Source: Actinophytocola oryzae (GTDB lineage Bacteria; Actinomycetota; Actinomycetes; Mycobacteriales; Pseudonocardiaceae). From it: DNA of 43,423 nt. The stretch covers positions 1 through 43,423 of the forward strand of contig NZ_SOCP01000035.1 in NCBI RefSeq assembly GCF_004364325.1, written 5' to 3'. Shown one piece after another: positions 13,801 through 28,800 of the stretch; the stretch's first letter is position 1; every line of letters starts with the position of its first letter. The position numbers and the translations under genes were made by a program. The notes beneath the pieces are model-generated. The model had not been told where the DNA came from. It saw only the letters and a list, made by a program, of their open reading frames with translations, and made no database searches.

Positions 13801-16800
13801 CCCACCCCGGCAACCGCGACACCTTCCCCGCCGATTCACCCACCGAACCCGAGCGAGAGTCCCACTCGTGCACCAGGGGGTCCCCCGGTTTCAACGCTAC
13901 GCGGGAGCACCGACGGTCCGGGCCGCACAAGCGGCAACCGGCGGCAAGACCACCCACCCATCCCGAGCGAGAGTCCCATTCGTGCACCTGGGGCCCCCGG
14001 TTTCAACGCTACGGGCGAGCACCGACATCCAGTGGCCGGCGGAGGTGGCAGCCGGGCACAACCACCCAGCTCGCCAGGGCCCGTAGCGCGGCCTCGGTCC
14101 TCCCGCGTTGGTCCCCGACACCCCGAACCGGCACGTTCCCGCAGGTCAGAGTGCATATGACCCCCCGGTGGAAACCCCTCTCAAACCCGTTGTATAGTTC
14201 TGCACATAACAACAACGCGGGGTGGAGCAGCTCGGTAGCTCGCTGGGCTCATAACCCAGAGGTCGCAGGTTCGAATCCTGTCCCCGCTACCACACCAGAA
14301 GGCCCCTGTCCGACACCACGGACAGGGGCCTTCTGCTATTCGACCCTCCACAGGCACGTAGCGAATTCACATTTCGCCCGCACGCCGCGACCTCGGACCC
14401 TCTCCGTGCCCCACGTCACAGCCGGCGCTCCGAAGTGGACAGACCTGAAATGCGACGGCTTCGAAATATGAATGCGAACTTCGAAAACGCGCGCACGAGT
14501 GCCCGAGTCGTGTTCGGACAGAGCCCGGAACGCCGGTTCGTTTCATACTTCGCGTTCCTATTTGCTAGTGTGCCGTCACAAACCAACGGGTGTGCACGTA
14601 TGTCGTGTCCATCAGCGTCCAAGGGAGAGCAGCCAGATGGCGCAGAAGGTATTGGTACAGCTCGTCGATGATCTGGACGGCACCAGTTCGCAGGACGTTT
14701 CCACGGTCCTGTTCGGCCTGGACGGCGTGAGCTACGAGATCGACCTCTCGGAAGCCAACGCCGAGCGGCTGCGGGAAAGCGTCCAGGAGTTCGTCGACTC
14801 CGCGCGGCGCACGGGTGGACGGGTCAAGCGCGGCACGCGACCCGCCCAGTCGGGCAAGGCGGCCAGCTCGGGGGAGGCCGGTCAGATCCGGGAGTGGGCG
14901 CTGGAGAACGGCTACGAGCTCGCAGGCCGGGGCCGTATCCCATCGCACGTGGTCGAGGCCTACAAGGAGGCCCAGGCCGAGACCAAGGCGAAGGCGACCG
15001 CCAAGGCCGCCCCGAAGCGGCGGACTCGCGCGAAGAAGAGCTGAACGGCTGGCGAGCGCGGACGGGAGCCGCGCTCGACAGCCCGCCAAAATGACATCGT
15101 TCGTCACGGTGTCACGGCGCACATTTCGTCCACAGTGGATAAAGGCTCTCCCCGACCGCTGTCGCGATTGCGTCGGTGCCCCGAGCTGAGAAGCACGGTC
15201 CCCCTCATCAGGGGCGACCGTGCTTTTTACGTTTCGGAAACTTGCGTTCGGCAAACGCGGCCCCGACAGACGAAAACGCGGCCTCCCCGGGCTCCGGGAA
15301 GACCGCGTATTCGGTCGGTGGTCAGCCGCCTGCCGGCTGGTTGGCCTTCGCGTTGTTGTAGTCGGTGATGGCCTTCTGCAGCGCGGCGAGCGCGTTGCCC
15401 TGGGCAGCGAAGTCACCGCTCTTCTGCGCCGCGCTCAGGTCGTCCAGGGCCTTGCCCATGGCCGCGACCGCCGAGTCGAGTGCCGGGTTCGTACCGCCGC
15501 TGTCAGGTGGCGGTGTGGTGCCGCTACTCGGTGGCGGCGTGGTCGTCGTACTCGTGTCCGGCTGGCTCCCGTTGTCCGGTGGTGGCTGGTCACCGCCCTG
15601 ACTGCTGTCGAACGCCTCCTTCAGCGCACCCTCCAGCGTCGAGTCGAACCCGACCCTGCCGCCGAAGTACACGAGGACCCTCGCGAGCTGGGGGAAGGCG
15701 TTCTCGTCCTTCTGCTCGATGTAGATCGGTTCCACGTAGAGCAGACCGCCCGCCACGGGCAACGTCAGCAGGTTCCCGTATCTGACGTTGACGTTCGGGT
15801 TCTGGAACAGCGTTCTGTTCTCGGTCACCTGGTCGGTGGTCTCGAACTCGTTCTGCACCTGGACCGGACCCTTGGGTTGGTCCTGCGTCGGTAGTCGGAG
15901 GACCCTGAACTGCCCGTAGTCGTCCGGATCGGATGACACCGACACCCAGGCGGCGAGGAACTGCCTGTTCAGCAACGTCATCGCGCTGGTGAGCTGGAAG
16001 GTCGGCTGGGACTCACCCGGCGCCTGCGCGAGCACGTAGTACGGCGGCTGGTTCGGTGTCGCCGCGCCCTCGTTGTTGCCGCCCGTCGGGTCCGGCGGCA
16101 CGTCCCAGAACGTCCGGGTGGAGAAGAACTGCGCGGCACGGTCCTTGCCGGTCACGTGGTACTGCGAGAGCAGGTCGCGCTGCACCTTGAACAGGTCCTC
16201 CGGGTAGCGGAAGTGTTCCCGGAGCGACTGCGAGATCTCGCCGTGCTTGACGGTGCCCGGGAAGATCTTCTCCCACGCCTTGAGCACCGGGTCGTTGTCG
16301 TCGATCGAGTAGAGGGTCACCGTGCCGTCGAACGCGTCGACGGTGGCCTTGACGGAGTTCCGGATGTAGCTGATGTCCCGGTTCTCCTGCCGTGCCACAC
16401 CGGTCAGCGTGTCGGAGGTGGCCTCACCGAGCGGGGTGCGCTGCGCGTACGGGAAGTTCTCGAGCGTGGTGTAACCGTCGACGATCCACTTGATGCGACC
16501 GTCCACGACTGCCGGGTACGGGTCGCCGTCGACGGTCAGCCACGGCGCGACCTTGCTCACGCGGGTGCGGGGGTCACGGTCGTACATGATCTTCGAGCCC
16601 GCGCCGATGTCCCCGTTGAAGAGGATGTTGGGCTCACCGTAGTGCGCGTAGAAGACGAGCCGGTTGAACCAGCCGTCGACGGGCACACCGCCCTTGCCGT
16701 TGTAGCGGTAGTCCTGGTCGATGGAGGTGTCGTACTCGCCGCGCGCGTTGACGATCGCGTAGTCGGTGGCGAGCTCGCCGTAGTAGATCCGCGGTTCCTT

Positions 16801-19800
16801 GACCGGGATGTCCATCTTCTGGCCGCTCTTGAGCGCCTGCAGGTCGCTCACGGTGAAGACCGGGTAGCCGCCTTCGCCGCTGCCGGCGCCGCTCTCCTCT
16901 GTGTAGGCGCGGTTGATGCGGTTGGCCGGCGCGGCGACGAAGCCGTTGCCGTGGGTGTAGACGAGGTGCTTGTTGATCCACGACGTCTGGTTGTCGACCA
17001 GCCGGGACGAGTCCAGCTCGCGTGCGGCGACGATGTAGTCCTGCACGTCACCGTTGACCTTGTAGCGGTCGATGTCGAGCTTGGACGAGAAGCCGTAGAA
17101 GTTCTCGCCGCCCTCGCGCTGGGTGAAGGTGCGGGACAGGATGCTGGGGTCGAGCAGGCGGATGTTGGGGACGGTGCCCGTGTCGTTGAGGACCTTGTCC
17201 TCGGTGGCGGGCGTGACCGAGGCGTCGCCCGCGTAGTCGGTGAACTTGACCTTGTCGTCGCCGATGCCGAACGCGTACTGGGTGGCCGCGATGTTCCTGT
17301 CGATCGACTTGGCTTCCTTGGCCGCCTCGTTCGGCTTGACGGAGAACTGCTGCAGCACGGTCGGCCACGCCCAGCCGACGAGGATGCTGGACAGGATGAG
17401 CAGCACGATCGCGATGGCCGGCAGCTGAAGATTTCGGACGAACGCGCCGACGAAGAACGCGATGGCGCAGAACCCCGCGATGAACATCAGGATCAGCTTG
17501 GCTGGCAGGACCGCGTTGAGGTCGGTGTAGGTGGCGCCGTCGAAAAGGGAGTTACGGGTGGAGAAGAGAAGTTCGTATCGTTCGAAGAAGTAGTCGACGG
17601 CGAGGATGACGACGAACAGGCCCGCCGTGACGGACAGCTGCACCCGCGCGGGCACGGAGAAGTTGTCGCCCTTAACGCCGAGGCGGATGCCGCCGAAGAT
17701 GTAGTGGGTGATCAGCGCGCCGATACCCGCTATCGCGATGGCGACGAACAGCCACGTGATGAGCCAGCTGATGAACGGCAGGGTGAAGGCGTAGAAGCCG
17801 ATGTCCTTGTTGAACTCGGGGTCGGTCTCGCCGAACGGGACCGCGTTGAGCATCAGCTGCACCGGCTGCCAGTCGCCCTGGCCTGCCGCGCCCGCGATGG
17901 CGCCGACGACGAGCGGGATGCCGATGCCGAACAGCCGCACCCGTCCCACGATGGTCGACCGGTAGCGCGCGAGCGGGTCGTCGGTGCCGGAGACGGGCAC
18001 GAAGACGGGCCGCGACCGGTAGGCGATCGCGAGGCTCACCGCCAGGAGTCCGCCGACGAGCAGGCCCAGTGCGAAGAACAGGATGATCCTGGTGACGAGC
18101 ATCTTGGTGAAGACGGACCGGAAGTCGACCTCGCCGTACCACAGCCAGTCGACGTAGGTATCGAGGAGCCGTGCCCCGACGATCAGCACCAGGATGATCA
18201 CACCGGCGATACTGAGAAGGATCTTCGCACGACGGGATAGCTTCGGCATGCCGATCGGGGGCCTGGTGGCCACGGTGACTCCCTGTGTTGACCAGTGTTC
18301 TTAGCGGAGCGCTGTCCTAGATGTCCAACTCTATTCCGAGCCTGTCAGGTTCCCGTTCGGGTAGGTCGAAATAGTCGAACGCGAGAATAGGTGAGGATGG
18401 CATCCATGTCCGCGAGCCATGCCCAGCACCTGTCCGCCGCAGCCCGCGAAGTCGAGGACTTCGTGTCGACCGCCGGTTGGGACCAACCCCCGCAGCTGTT
18501 CGCCCTCGTCGCGACCGACGAGCTGGTGCAGGCCCAGCCCGACCTCGCCACGCAGGTCGACGCGGGTTCCCCGCTGACCCCGGTCGCCCAGGACGCCCTG
18601 CCGAACGACGACCTCGCGGAGGCGTTGGCCGGCATCATGTGGCCGGAGGCGGTGCAGGGCTGCGCCGTCGCCCAGGAGATCGTCGTCCTGCCGCCCGAGG
18701 TGGAGGACACACTCCCGGCAGGCGAGGACTCGGGCGACGAGGACGTACTACAACGAATCGCCGCCGAACATCCCCAGCGGCGCGAGGCCCGGCTGGTGGC
18801 CGCGGTGCTACGCGACGGAACGGCGGCCTGCGTGCTGCGCATCCGGGGTGTGGACGGCCCGGACGAGGTGGTCGAACACCCCGAGCTGGCCCCGAACCTG
18901 ACCGACGCCCTGCTGACCACGCTCCGCTGAAGCCTAAGACGCCGCCGTGGCACCCAACACCTCTGAACTGCGAATACTCGCCCCTCAAGTGGTAACGCCC
19001 CACCCCTCGCAGGGTTGGTAGATGGTGACACGGGAGAGCCTCCAGTTGGGCGTGGCATGTCCGGGACCCACGCCAACTGGAGGCTCTCGTGTCTCACCGC
19101 CGCGCTTGCCCCTGGTTCGATTGCGTCGACATTCGACGCCGCCACCGCGCACTCGCAGACCAACCACCCTGAAGACCAGGTACAGCCAGTCTATCGAGGT
19201 GGGACGGGTGGACGGCGTTGTGGATCGTGGCTGTGGACAACCGCCCCCGCTGTGGACAACTCAGCAGTGGGGCGGGGTGCGGCCCGCGTCGATGTCGTCG
19301 AGGGCCTTGACCGCACCCGCGAGGGTGTCGATCTTCACGAGGTCCATGCCGTCGGGGGCGTTGGACTTGGCCTCCGCGCAGTTCTCCGACGGCACCAGGA
19401 ACGTGGTGGCACCGTCCTCCTTCGCGGCGATCAGCTTGAACGGGATGCCGCCGATGGGCTGCACGTTGCCCTTCACGTCGATGGCGCCGGTGCCCGCGAT
19501 GGTGCGGCCGTCCTCCATCTCGCCGGGGGTGAGCGAGTCGACGATCGCCAGCGCGAAGATCAGGCCGGCCGACGGACCGCCGACGTCCTCGAGGTGGATG
19601 GTGACCTCGAAGTCGACGTCCGCGCGATCGGCGGGCGCGAGGCCGAGGAAGCCTTCTGCCCGGTCGTCGCTGCCGTAGTCGCTCGCCTTGCCGAGCTTGA
19701 TGTCGACGGTCTTCTTCGCCTCGTTCCCGTGCTGGAACGTGACCTTCACGGTCTGCCCCGGCTTGGTGCCGGTCAGCGCCTCGCGCACGTCCTCCTGCAC

Positions 19801-22800
19801 GGCGATCGGACGCCCGTTGACCTCCCAGAGGCGGTCACCCGGCTGGATGATGTTGTCCACGGGGGCCTTGCGGGTGATCTCCTGCGCGATGACCTTGACC
19901 GGCTTGTCGAGGTAACGCAGCGCCGCGGTCTCGGCGGAGCTCTGCGAGTCCTGGAACATCTTGGTGTTCTCGCGCTCCAGGTCCTCCTGCGTCTGGCCGG
20001 GACCGAAGTACTCCTCGCGCGGTGCGAGCGCGTAGCGGCCGCTGACCCACTTGCCGAGCGCGTCGAACAGCGTGACCTCGTCGTTGATCGACACGGTGGT
20101 CATCCGCAGCTGGCCGGACGTCTTGTAGGTCTTGGCGCCGTCGACCTCGACGACGACCTGTCCCTCGACACTGCCGAGCGTGTTGTAGGTCGGGCCGGGG
20201 CCGAGCGACACGTACGGCACCTTGATGAAGCCGCCGACGAGCGCGAGCACCGCCACCACCACGAAGCTGGTCACCATGGTCCAGCCGCGGCGGGTCAGCC
20301 CGCGCGGTCGGTCCGTGCCCGGTTCGTAACCGATCGTCCGGGGTTCCTCGACCTGGGGGCGCGGAGAGTCACTCACGAGATGACAGCGTACGGCCTGTTC
20401 TCCACAAGCGAATCACCGCGCGTTACTGGCGTGGCGCACCCGCGTACCGTGGACCTATGACCGAGTTTCCGTTTGGCTTCGGGCCGCCGAACCCGGACGA
20501 CCGTGGCAAGAAGGAGCCTTCCGGCGAGGAGAACCCGCAGGAGGCGTTCAACCAGCTCGGCCAGATGCTCAGCCAGCTCGGCCAGATGCTCAGCCAGGCA
20601 GGCAGCTCGTCCTCGTCCGGGCCGGTGAACTACGACCTGGCGAAGCAGATCGCCATGCAGCGCCTGACCTCCGGCGAAATCGGTTTCACCACGTCGACGG
20701 AGTACCAGGGCGCGGTGACCGACGCGGTGCACCTGGCCGAGATGTGGCTCGACCCGGCAACGACCCTCCCGGCGGGTGCGACCACGGTGAAGTCGTGGAC
20801 CCCGCGTGACTGGGTGGAGAACACGCTGCCGACGTGGCAGCGGCTGTGCGACCCCGTGGCCCGCCGCGTGGCGGGTGCGTGGGTGGAAGCCCTGCCCGCG
20901 GAGGCGAAGCAGGCCGCAGGCCCGCTGCTGTCGATGGTCGGCCAGATGGGTGGGATGGCGTTCGGTTCGCAGCTGGGCAACGCGCTCGCGCAGCTGGCGT
21001 CGGAGGTGCTGACCTCCACCGACATCGGCCTGCCGCTGGGCCCACCGGCGACGGCCGCTCTGCTCGGCGCGAACATCGAGGAGTTCACGAAGGGGCTGGA
21101 GCGTCCGAACAGCGAGGTGATGGTGTTCCTGGCCGCCAGGGAGGCCGCGCACCAGCGCCTGTTCACGCACGTCCCGTGGCTGCGTCAGCGGCTGCTCGCG
21201 ACCGTTGAGGAGTTCGCGAGCGGCATCCGCGTCGACACCTCCGCGCTGGAGCAGCTGGCGACCCAGATCGACCCGGCGAACCCGCAGTCGATCGAGGAGG
21301 CCATGCGCTCCGGCATGCTGGAGCCCCAGACCACCCCGGAGCAGAAAGCGGCCCTGAACAGGCTGGAGACCCTGCTCGCGCTGGTGGAGGGCTGGGTGGA
21401 CGTGGTGGTCGGCGACGCGGTGACCGAGCGCCTGCCCGGCGCGGACGCGCTCCGCGAGACCCTCCGGCGCAGGCGTGCGAGCGGCGGCCCGGCGGAACAG
21501 ACCTTCGCCACCCTGGTCGGCCTGGAGCTGCGCCCGAGGCGGCTTCGCGCGGCAGCGGCCCTGTGGCGCCTGGTGGGCGACAAGCACGGCCTGGAGGCCC
21601 GCGACGGCATCTGGGCACACCCCGACCTGGTCCCCACCGCGGAGGACCTGGACGACCCGATGGACTTCGCCGACCGCATCGGCCGCAAGCCCGCCCTGGA
21701 AGACGACCCGATCGCCGCCCTGGAGCGCGAGGCCAAGACCAGGGAGGACGCCGAGGCCAGGGAGGACCAGACCCCGGAGGACCCCGGCAAGCAGGACTGA
21801 CGGAACAAGGCCCGGAGGGTCCGTCGGAAGCCCAACCACCGCACCGACGGACCCTTCAGGCCCATCCGGCCCCTTTCGGGGGCTCGTTCACCGCATCCGC
21901 AACCCGCACCACACCCCACGAGACCCCGCGTACCGAGCAGGGCTCAGTCCTCGGTCACCATCCCCAGCCCCGCGGCGGCCGACAGCCCCTCCAGGTAGCC
22001 GATGGCCCGGTCGGTCTTCGGGTACTCCTGAACCAGCTCCCAGAACTTCGCGTTGTGCGAGGCCACCAGCAGGTGCGCCAGCTCGTGCACGAGCACGTAG
22101 TCGAGCACCCAGGCGGGCACGGACTTCAGGTGCTCGCTGACCCGGATCGTCCCGTCGGCCGGCGTGCAGGACGCCCACCGCGTCCGCATCGGGGGCACCC
22201 ATCGCACGCTCCTGGGCACGGCTCGACCACGCAGGTACCTGGTCGAGAGCTCCGCGCAACGACGTAACAGCGTCTCGTCCGACGGCTTCACCGACGGCAG
22301 CTTCCGCGGCTCGCCCTTCAGCAGCTTGCGCTGCATCTCGGCGACCCAATGCGCCTCCTCGGCCTTCGACAGCCGGGCAGGGATCAACACGACCAACGTG
22401 TCGCCATCGCGATACGCGGTCACGGTGCGCGTGCGGCGCTTGCTGCGCCGCACCTCGACTCTGGATTCGACCACGGCTGCCACGTTACGACTCCGCACCG
22501 ACAATTCGGAGTGGCTTCCCCGACATGGCCTTCGGTACCTGCGCAAGCCTGTGGATAACGATTTCGTCGCCGGCCGATCTTGGGCGACTCTGTCCACATG
22601 ACGAAACACCTGCCGGCCCGGCCGCGCGTGGTCGCGGGCCTGCCCGTACTGCGTCGCAAGCCCGGTGAGCTGCAGATTGGCCTCGATCCGAGGCACGCGG
22701 TGGTGGTCAGGGACGTGTCGGACGAGACGATGGCGGCGGCCAAGCGGCTGACCGGTCACCACACGATGTGCGAGCTGTTGCGCAGCGTGGCGCCGTCCGA

Positions 22801-25800
22801 GCGGGCCGGGTTGGTCGAACTGCTCGAGATCCTCCTCCACCAGGGGTTTCTCGAGGAAGGTACGCCGCAGACCGGCCATCCGGGCGAGGCGTGGACGACC
22901 GCGATCGACACACTTCACACCAAAGATCACCCGATTGAGCGGTCTTGCATCGCGATAGCCGTTCGGGGGGACGGGCGATTGGCCGTGACGGTCGCCGGGC
23001 TGCTCGCGGGTGCCGGCGTCGGCTGGGTCCACGTGTCCGCGACGGGCACGGTCCAGCCGGAGGACACGGGCACCGGCTACCGGCCGGACGAGATCGGCCT
23101 GCCCCGGCTGGTGGCCGCGCGGCGGGCGGTCCGCAGGGCGAACCCGAACGTGCGTGCCGCCCAGTTCGGCCCGGCGCACACCCCTGACCTGGTGGTACTC
23201 ACCGACGCGCTGGTGCCGAGACCGCAGGACGTCGACGCGCTGATGTCCTCGGGCATCCCGCACCTGCTGGTCCGCACCAGGGACACGTTCGGCATCGTCG
23301 GCCCGTTCGTGGTGCCGGGTGACACGAGCTGCCTGCGCTGCGCGGACCTGTTCCGCAGCGAACGCGACGAGTGCTGGCCCCACATCGCCGCACAGCTCGC
23401 GGGACAGACGCAGATGACCGATCTCGCCGGCACCCACGCGACCGCCGCGTTCGCGGTCGCCCAGGCGCTGGACGCGGCCAACTGGCTCCACGGCGGCAGG
23501 ATGGCGCCGGTGACCTGCGACGCGACCGTCGAGCTCGACCTGCGCGACGCGACCGTGATGCAGCGTGGCTGGCCACCGCACGTGGACTGCGCCTGCGGGG
23601 CGGCGCAGGCGCATGCGGAGGACGAACATGAGGTCTGCCCCAAAGTTGCTGCGGACGATGCCACGTAGTTGAGACAATCACGTCGTGACGGAGATGCCTC
23701 GTAAAACGGCCGCACGCACGGCGCGGCTCGCCAGCATCCCGCTCGGAGTAGCCGGCCGAGCGGTCGGCGGCTGGGGAAAACGCCTGGTCGGGCAGGATGC
23801 GGACCAGGTGAGTGCCGAGTTGTCCGCCAGGACGGCCGAGCAGCTCTTCGCGGTGCTCGGCACGCTCAAGGGCGGCGCGATGAAGTTCGGCCAGGCACTG
23901 TCCGTGTTCGAGGCGGCGATCCCCAACGACATGGCCGAGCCCTACCGGGAGGCCCTCACCAAGCTCCAGGCGGCAGCGCCGCCGATGAGCAGCCAGACCA
24001 CGCACCGCGTGCTGGCCGAACAGCTCGGCCGCAAGTGGACCGAGCGGTTCGCCTCGTTCGAGGACACGCCCTCGGCTGCCGCGAGCATCGGCCAGGTCCA
24101 CAGGGCCGTGTGGCACGACGGCCGCGCGGTGGCGGTGAAGGTCCAGTACCCAGGCGCAGACCAGGCACTGATGTCTGATTTGCGGCAATTGCAACGTTTT
24201 AGTCGCCTGTTCCAGGCGTTGGTGCCGGGCACGGAGGTCAAGCCGCTGTTGCAGGAGCTGACGGACCGGATGAGCGAGGAGCTCGACTACCGGTCCGAGG
24301 CACGCAACCAGCGGGCGTTCGCGAAGGCGTTCGACGGCGACCCGCACGTCATCGTGCCGAAGGTGGTGGCGAGCGCACCCAAGGTCCTGGTCACGGAGTG
24401 GGTCGACGGCAAGCCGCTGTCGTCGGTCATCCGCGACGGGGAACGGGCGGAGCGTGACCGGGCGGGGTTCCTGCTCGCCGAGTTCCACTACTCGTCGCCC
24501 GCTCGGGTCGGTCTGCTGCACTCCGACCCGCATCCCGGCAACTTCATGCTGACCGCCGACGGGCGGCTGTGTGTGATCGACTTCGGCGCGGTGGCACAGC
24601 TGCCGGACGGGCTGCCCGCGGCGCACGGCCGGATGATGCGGCTCGCGCTGGAGGGCAGGTCGTGTGAGCTGCTCGACCTGCTGCGCGACGAGCAGTTCAT
24701 CCGGGCGGACTCACGCCAGCAGCCCGAGGCCGAGCACGTGTACGCGTACCTGGCGCCGTTCGTGGAGCCGCTGGAGTCCGAGACGTTCCACTTCACGCGG
24801 CGGTGGATGCAGAAGCAGGCGATGCGGGTGAGCAACATGCGCGGCCAGGACTTCCGCACCGGTCGCTCGCTCAACCTGCCGCCGCAGTACCTGCTGCTGC
24901 ACAGGGTGCTCGGCGGGTCGACGGGAATCCTGTGCCAGCTGGAAGCGGAGCTGCCCGTGCGTGAGCTGATCATCCGCTGGCAGCCGGGCTTCGCGGACTG
25001 ACCCTCCGCACGAAAGTCCCATTCGCTCGCACACTCCATCCCCACCCCGCCCCCACCTCTTCAGTCCCCACGCCCGCACGCCGACGACCCAGGCATGCAC
25101 TCCAACCTCTCCCCCGCGGACAAGGTCATCACGATCGCCGAGCTGCGGGCACACGGACTGACCAACCACGCGATCGCCGTGCGCTGCCGACCGTCCGGGC
25201 CGTGGCAACGTCTCCTGCGCGGTGTCGTGCTGATGGCCTGCGGCCGCCCGACCCGCCGTCAGCGGTTACGTGCGGCGATCGCCTACGCGGGCCCGGAGTC
25301 GGTGATCTCGGGCATCGACGCGATGCGCGCCCACGGCGTGGACGTGCCGCTGCCACCGGACGTGCTGTTGCTGGTACCCGCACGCAGACGCCTGGCGAGC
25401 ACGTCCTACCTGGCGGTCGAACGCACGACCCGGCCGCCGGCACCGGTGGTGCTGGCCGACCTCCCGTACGCGCCGCTGACCCGCGCCACCTTGGACGCGG
25501 CCAGGCGAGCGGCCGACCACGAGTACCAACAGGCTTTGCTGACAGCGGCGGTCGGCCCGTGCACGGTGCCGTCGCTGCGGGCCGAGCTCGACGCGGGCAG
25601 CCAACGCGGATCGGCGGCCGTCCGCGCCCTCCTGACAGAGGACCTTGCCAACCCCGACGAGGTCACCCCGGTGACGGACGCGCTGGCCAAACGCGCACTG
25701 CGCACGACAGCACTGCCGCCACCCCGGTGGCATGTCCCGGTCCACGACGACACAGGGATGCTGCTCGGCGTCCCGGACGCGTGGTGGCCCGCCGTCTCAC

Positions 25801-28800
25801 TGGCGTGGGACGTGGGTCCCCAGGCCCGCCACCACGACCCGAGGGCCTGGGCGACCGCCGGCGTGACGCTGGTGCGCACGGACCCGGAACGCCTGTACAC
25901 CAACCACTCCGCCGTCATGGACGAACTGTTGGCGGCCTACGCGAAAGGCGCGGCGGGCGCACACCGCCGCGCGAGCTGATCGGAGCATGCACATGACTCA
26001 CCAGTACTCGTCAGGAAGCTTCCCCTCGATGTCACGCACGTGGGTGCGGGCACACGCCGGACACAGCAGGCTGCGACCGCGTTCGTCGTGGGTCATCACC
26101 CACGTGAGCGCCTCGACTGGTGTCGCCTCGGCGCGGGACCGACCACATCGCACGCAGAGCACGGGCGCCGGTTCGGGCTCGTCGACCATGACGCGCAAGC
26201 CTACGTCAGCGAGCGTTCTGTCCAAGGTAGACAGTCGAGGCGCCGAGGATGAACACGTCGTCCCGCCCACCGACGTAGGCGTCGTCGTGGGGATCGACGA
26301 GCCGGGCCACGGTCGCCCTGTCGCTCTCGGAGAGCAGGTCCTCGCCGACCTTCGCCACCCAGGCCATCCAGTCCACCACGGACTGCCGGACCTCCTCGGA
26401 GGCGGGTGCCGGGTGGTCGACGACGTAGCTGAAGGAGCACACGCCACTGAGTCCGGCCGCTTCGAGCGCCTTGTTCCAGCCGACGGGCAGCGACCGCGTG
26501 CCGGGCATCTCCGCTCGCATGCCGACGAACCAGCGGTCGCGTGCCGCGGTCAGCCGGTTGCCAAGGCCTGGTTCACCGATCCCGAGGTCCCACGGCAGGC
26601 ACCGGGTGGCGAGCCCGCCCTCGGACAACGCCAGCCAACCGCCCGGCGCGAGCATCCGCGCCAACCCGTCGATGGCTTTCTGCTGGTCAGGGAGGTGATG
26701 CACCACGCGTGACGCCCATACCAGGTCGGCCTGGGGCAACTGGTCCGCCAGGTTGTCGCTGGACGCGTCCGCCTGAACGGACTCGACGACCACCGGTGTC
26801 CCGTCGGCCACGGCGCGAACGTGCGTGGTGGCGGCGTCGAGCAGTTCGACGACCGCGTCACTGAGCACGACCCGGCCACCACCGTGCGCGGCGAGCGCAC
26901 CGGCGAACGCGGCACTCATGCCGCCACCGCCGGACCCGATGTCGACGACGACCGGCGCGGCAGTGGCGCCGAGGAGCCGGACGAGGCGGTCGGCGACGTG
27001 CCGGTTGGACTCGGCGTCGAGGTCGTCGGCCCGTCGCAGCGCGGCGAGCCGGGTCGGCCAGTCGATGTTGTCGTGGGTGTGCGTGTGCGCCATGCGCGCG
27101 ACGTTAGCGGGAAGGGCTGTGCGCTCGCGTCCCAAAAAGGACGCGTGCGACGACGAGGTCACACGACGACCGCTGTCACAGCCTGCGCAACCCGACGAGC
27201 ACGCGCCGCATGAACTCGAGGTTGGGTGCACCGTCCCCGGTGGAACCCACGGTCGGGTGCACGACGACCACGCCGGCGACGGCGAGGTCCCCAAGGAGCA
27301 CGCGCGCGACCCCGAGCGGCACCGCCAACAGGGCGGCGACCTCGGCGACGGACCGCGGCCGCAGGCACATGTCGACAATCATGCGTCGGTGGTGGGTGGT
27401 GAGCACCTCGTCGATCACGACGTCGACGGACGGCCCGCTGGTGGACACGAGTGCCTCGATGGCGAGGTCGTGGCTGGACCGCGTGCGCCCACCGGTGTGT
27501 GCGTAGGGCCGAACCAGTGCCCCGGCCCACGGCATGATCAGCTGCGCGGTGCGCTCGGCGGACTGCTCAGGTGTGGGCTCCCCGTCCGGCACGGCAACCC
27601 ACTCGTCGACGACGACGGGTGTGCTGCCGGTGTCAGACTCCCTGGTCCGCTTGGGTTTGCGGCCCGAGTAAGGGCCGAACCGAGCCCCGATGGGCCCGGC
27701 GTCGTCACCGTCATCGACGACCCCGTCACCGACGAGGGGGTCCTCCGTCCCGCGCGGAGCGGAGGCGTCAACACCCGTGCCGCCGACGGCGGCCAGGCCG
27801 ACACCACCAGAGGAGGCAGCAACGACATTGGCGCCACGTCCGGTCGCGGAGGCATGTCCCGTGGTCGACGTGTCGCTGGACGCTTCGGCGACGAAGCCGT
27901 GGCGGACGGCCGAGGGCCGGTTTGTGCCCGATGGGGCGTCGGGGGCCGCGTGTCTGCCCGAGGTCCTTCGGGCTGTCGCCTGGGAGGCTCGGCTGTCGGC
28001 AGGCGGGTGACCAGCGGTGGAGCCGTGGTCGGCGGCCACGGTCCGGTCGACGGCAGCGGGTCTGCCGGCCGCGGCCAAGCTGCGACCTTCCGGTGAGCCG
28101 CCGCTGGTGGCGGGTGGGTGATCCGCGGTGGATGCATGCCTGGATGCATGCCTGGGTGCGTAGCCGGCGCCCGTTGTCTCGTGGGTGGAGGCCGGACCGG
28201 GGAAGCCGTCATGGGTCGGCACGCGACGCGGGGCTGTCCAGTCGAAGGGTGGCGGGCGGTGCGCGTCGGCTGAGTGGTCGGCCGCACTCCAGGCGCCGGG
28301 TGGGTGCGGGTCGGTGATGGGTGGCCAGTCGCCGACGGACGACAGGGCGGAGGCGGACTGCTGGTCCGGTATCTGGCTGGACGGGATGCCGGGCGCGGGT
28401 GCCGCCTGGTCGGGGTGCCCGTCGGATGGATCTTCGACGTCGTCGGGTCGGGTGTTTTCCAGGACCTGCGCCGAGGGGAAGCGGGCGCCGGTGCGGCCGA
28501 CCCCCGCGGTGCGTTTCCTCGCGCGCCGGCGACCGGCGGTTGTCACGTCTCGAGCTGTGTCGTCTCGTGTCATTCCCGCCCCGTTCGGAGCTGCCTCGGG
28601 CTTCGAACCAACCCGAGACGATACGACCGTGGGCGCGTTCTTCGGTGACGATGATGTTTCTGGGACGTTCCAGGGGAGAAAACCACCTAAACAGACAGCC
28701 GACCGCCCGCCGCCGGACCGAGGTCCGGGGGCGGACGGTCAGTGTTCGGTGCTGGTTGAACTAGAGGAGGTCCTGAGCGCGCTTGGCGCGTCTGGCCGCC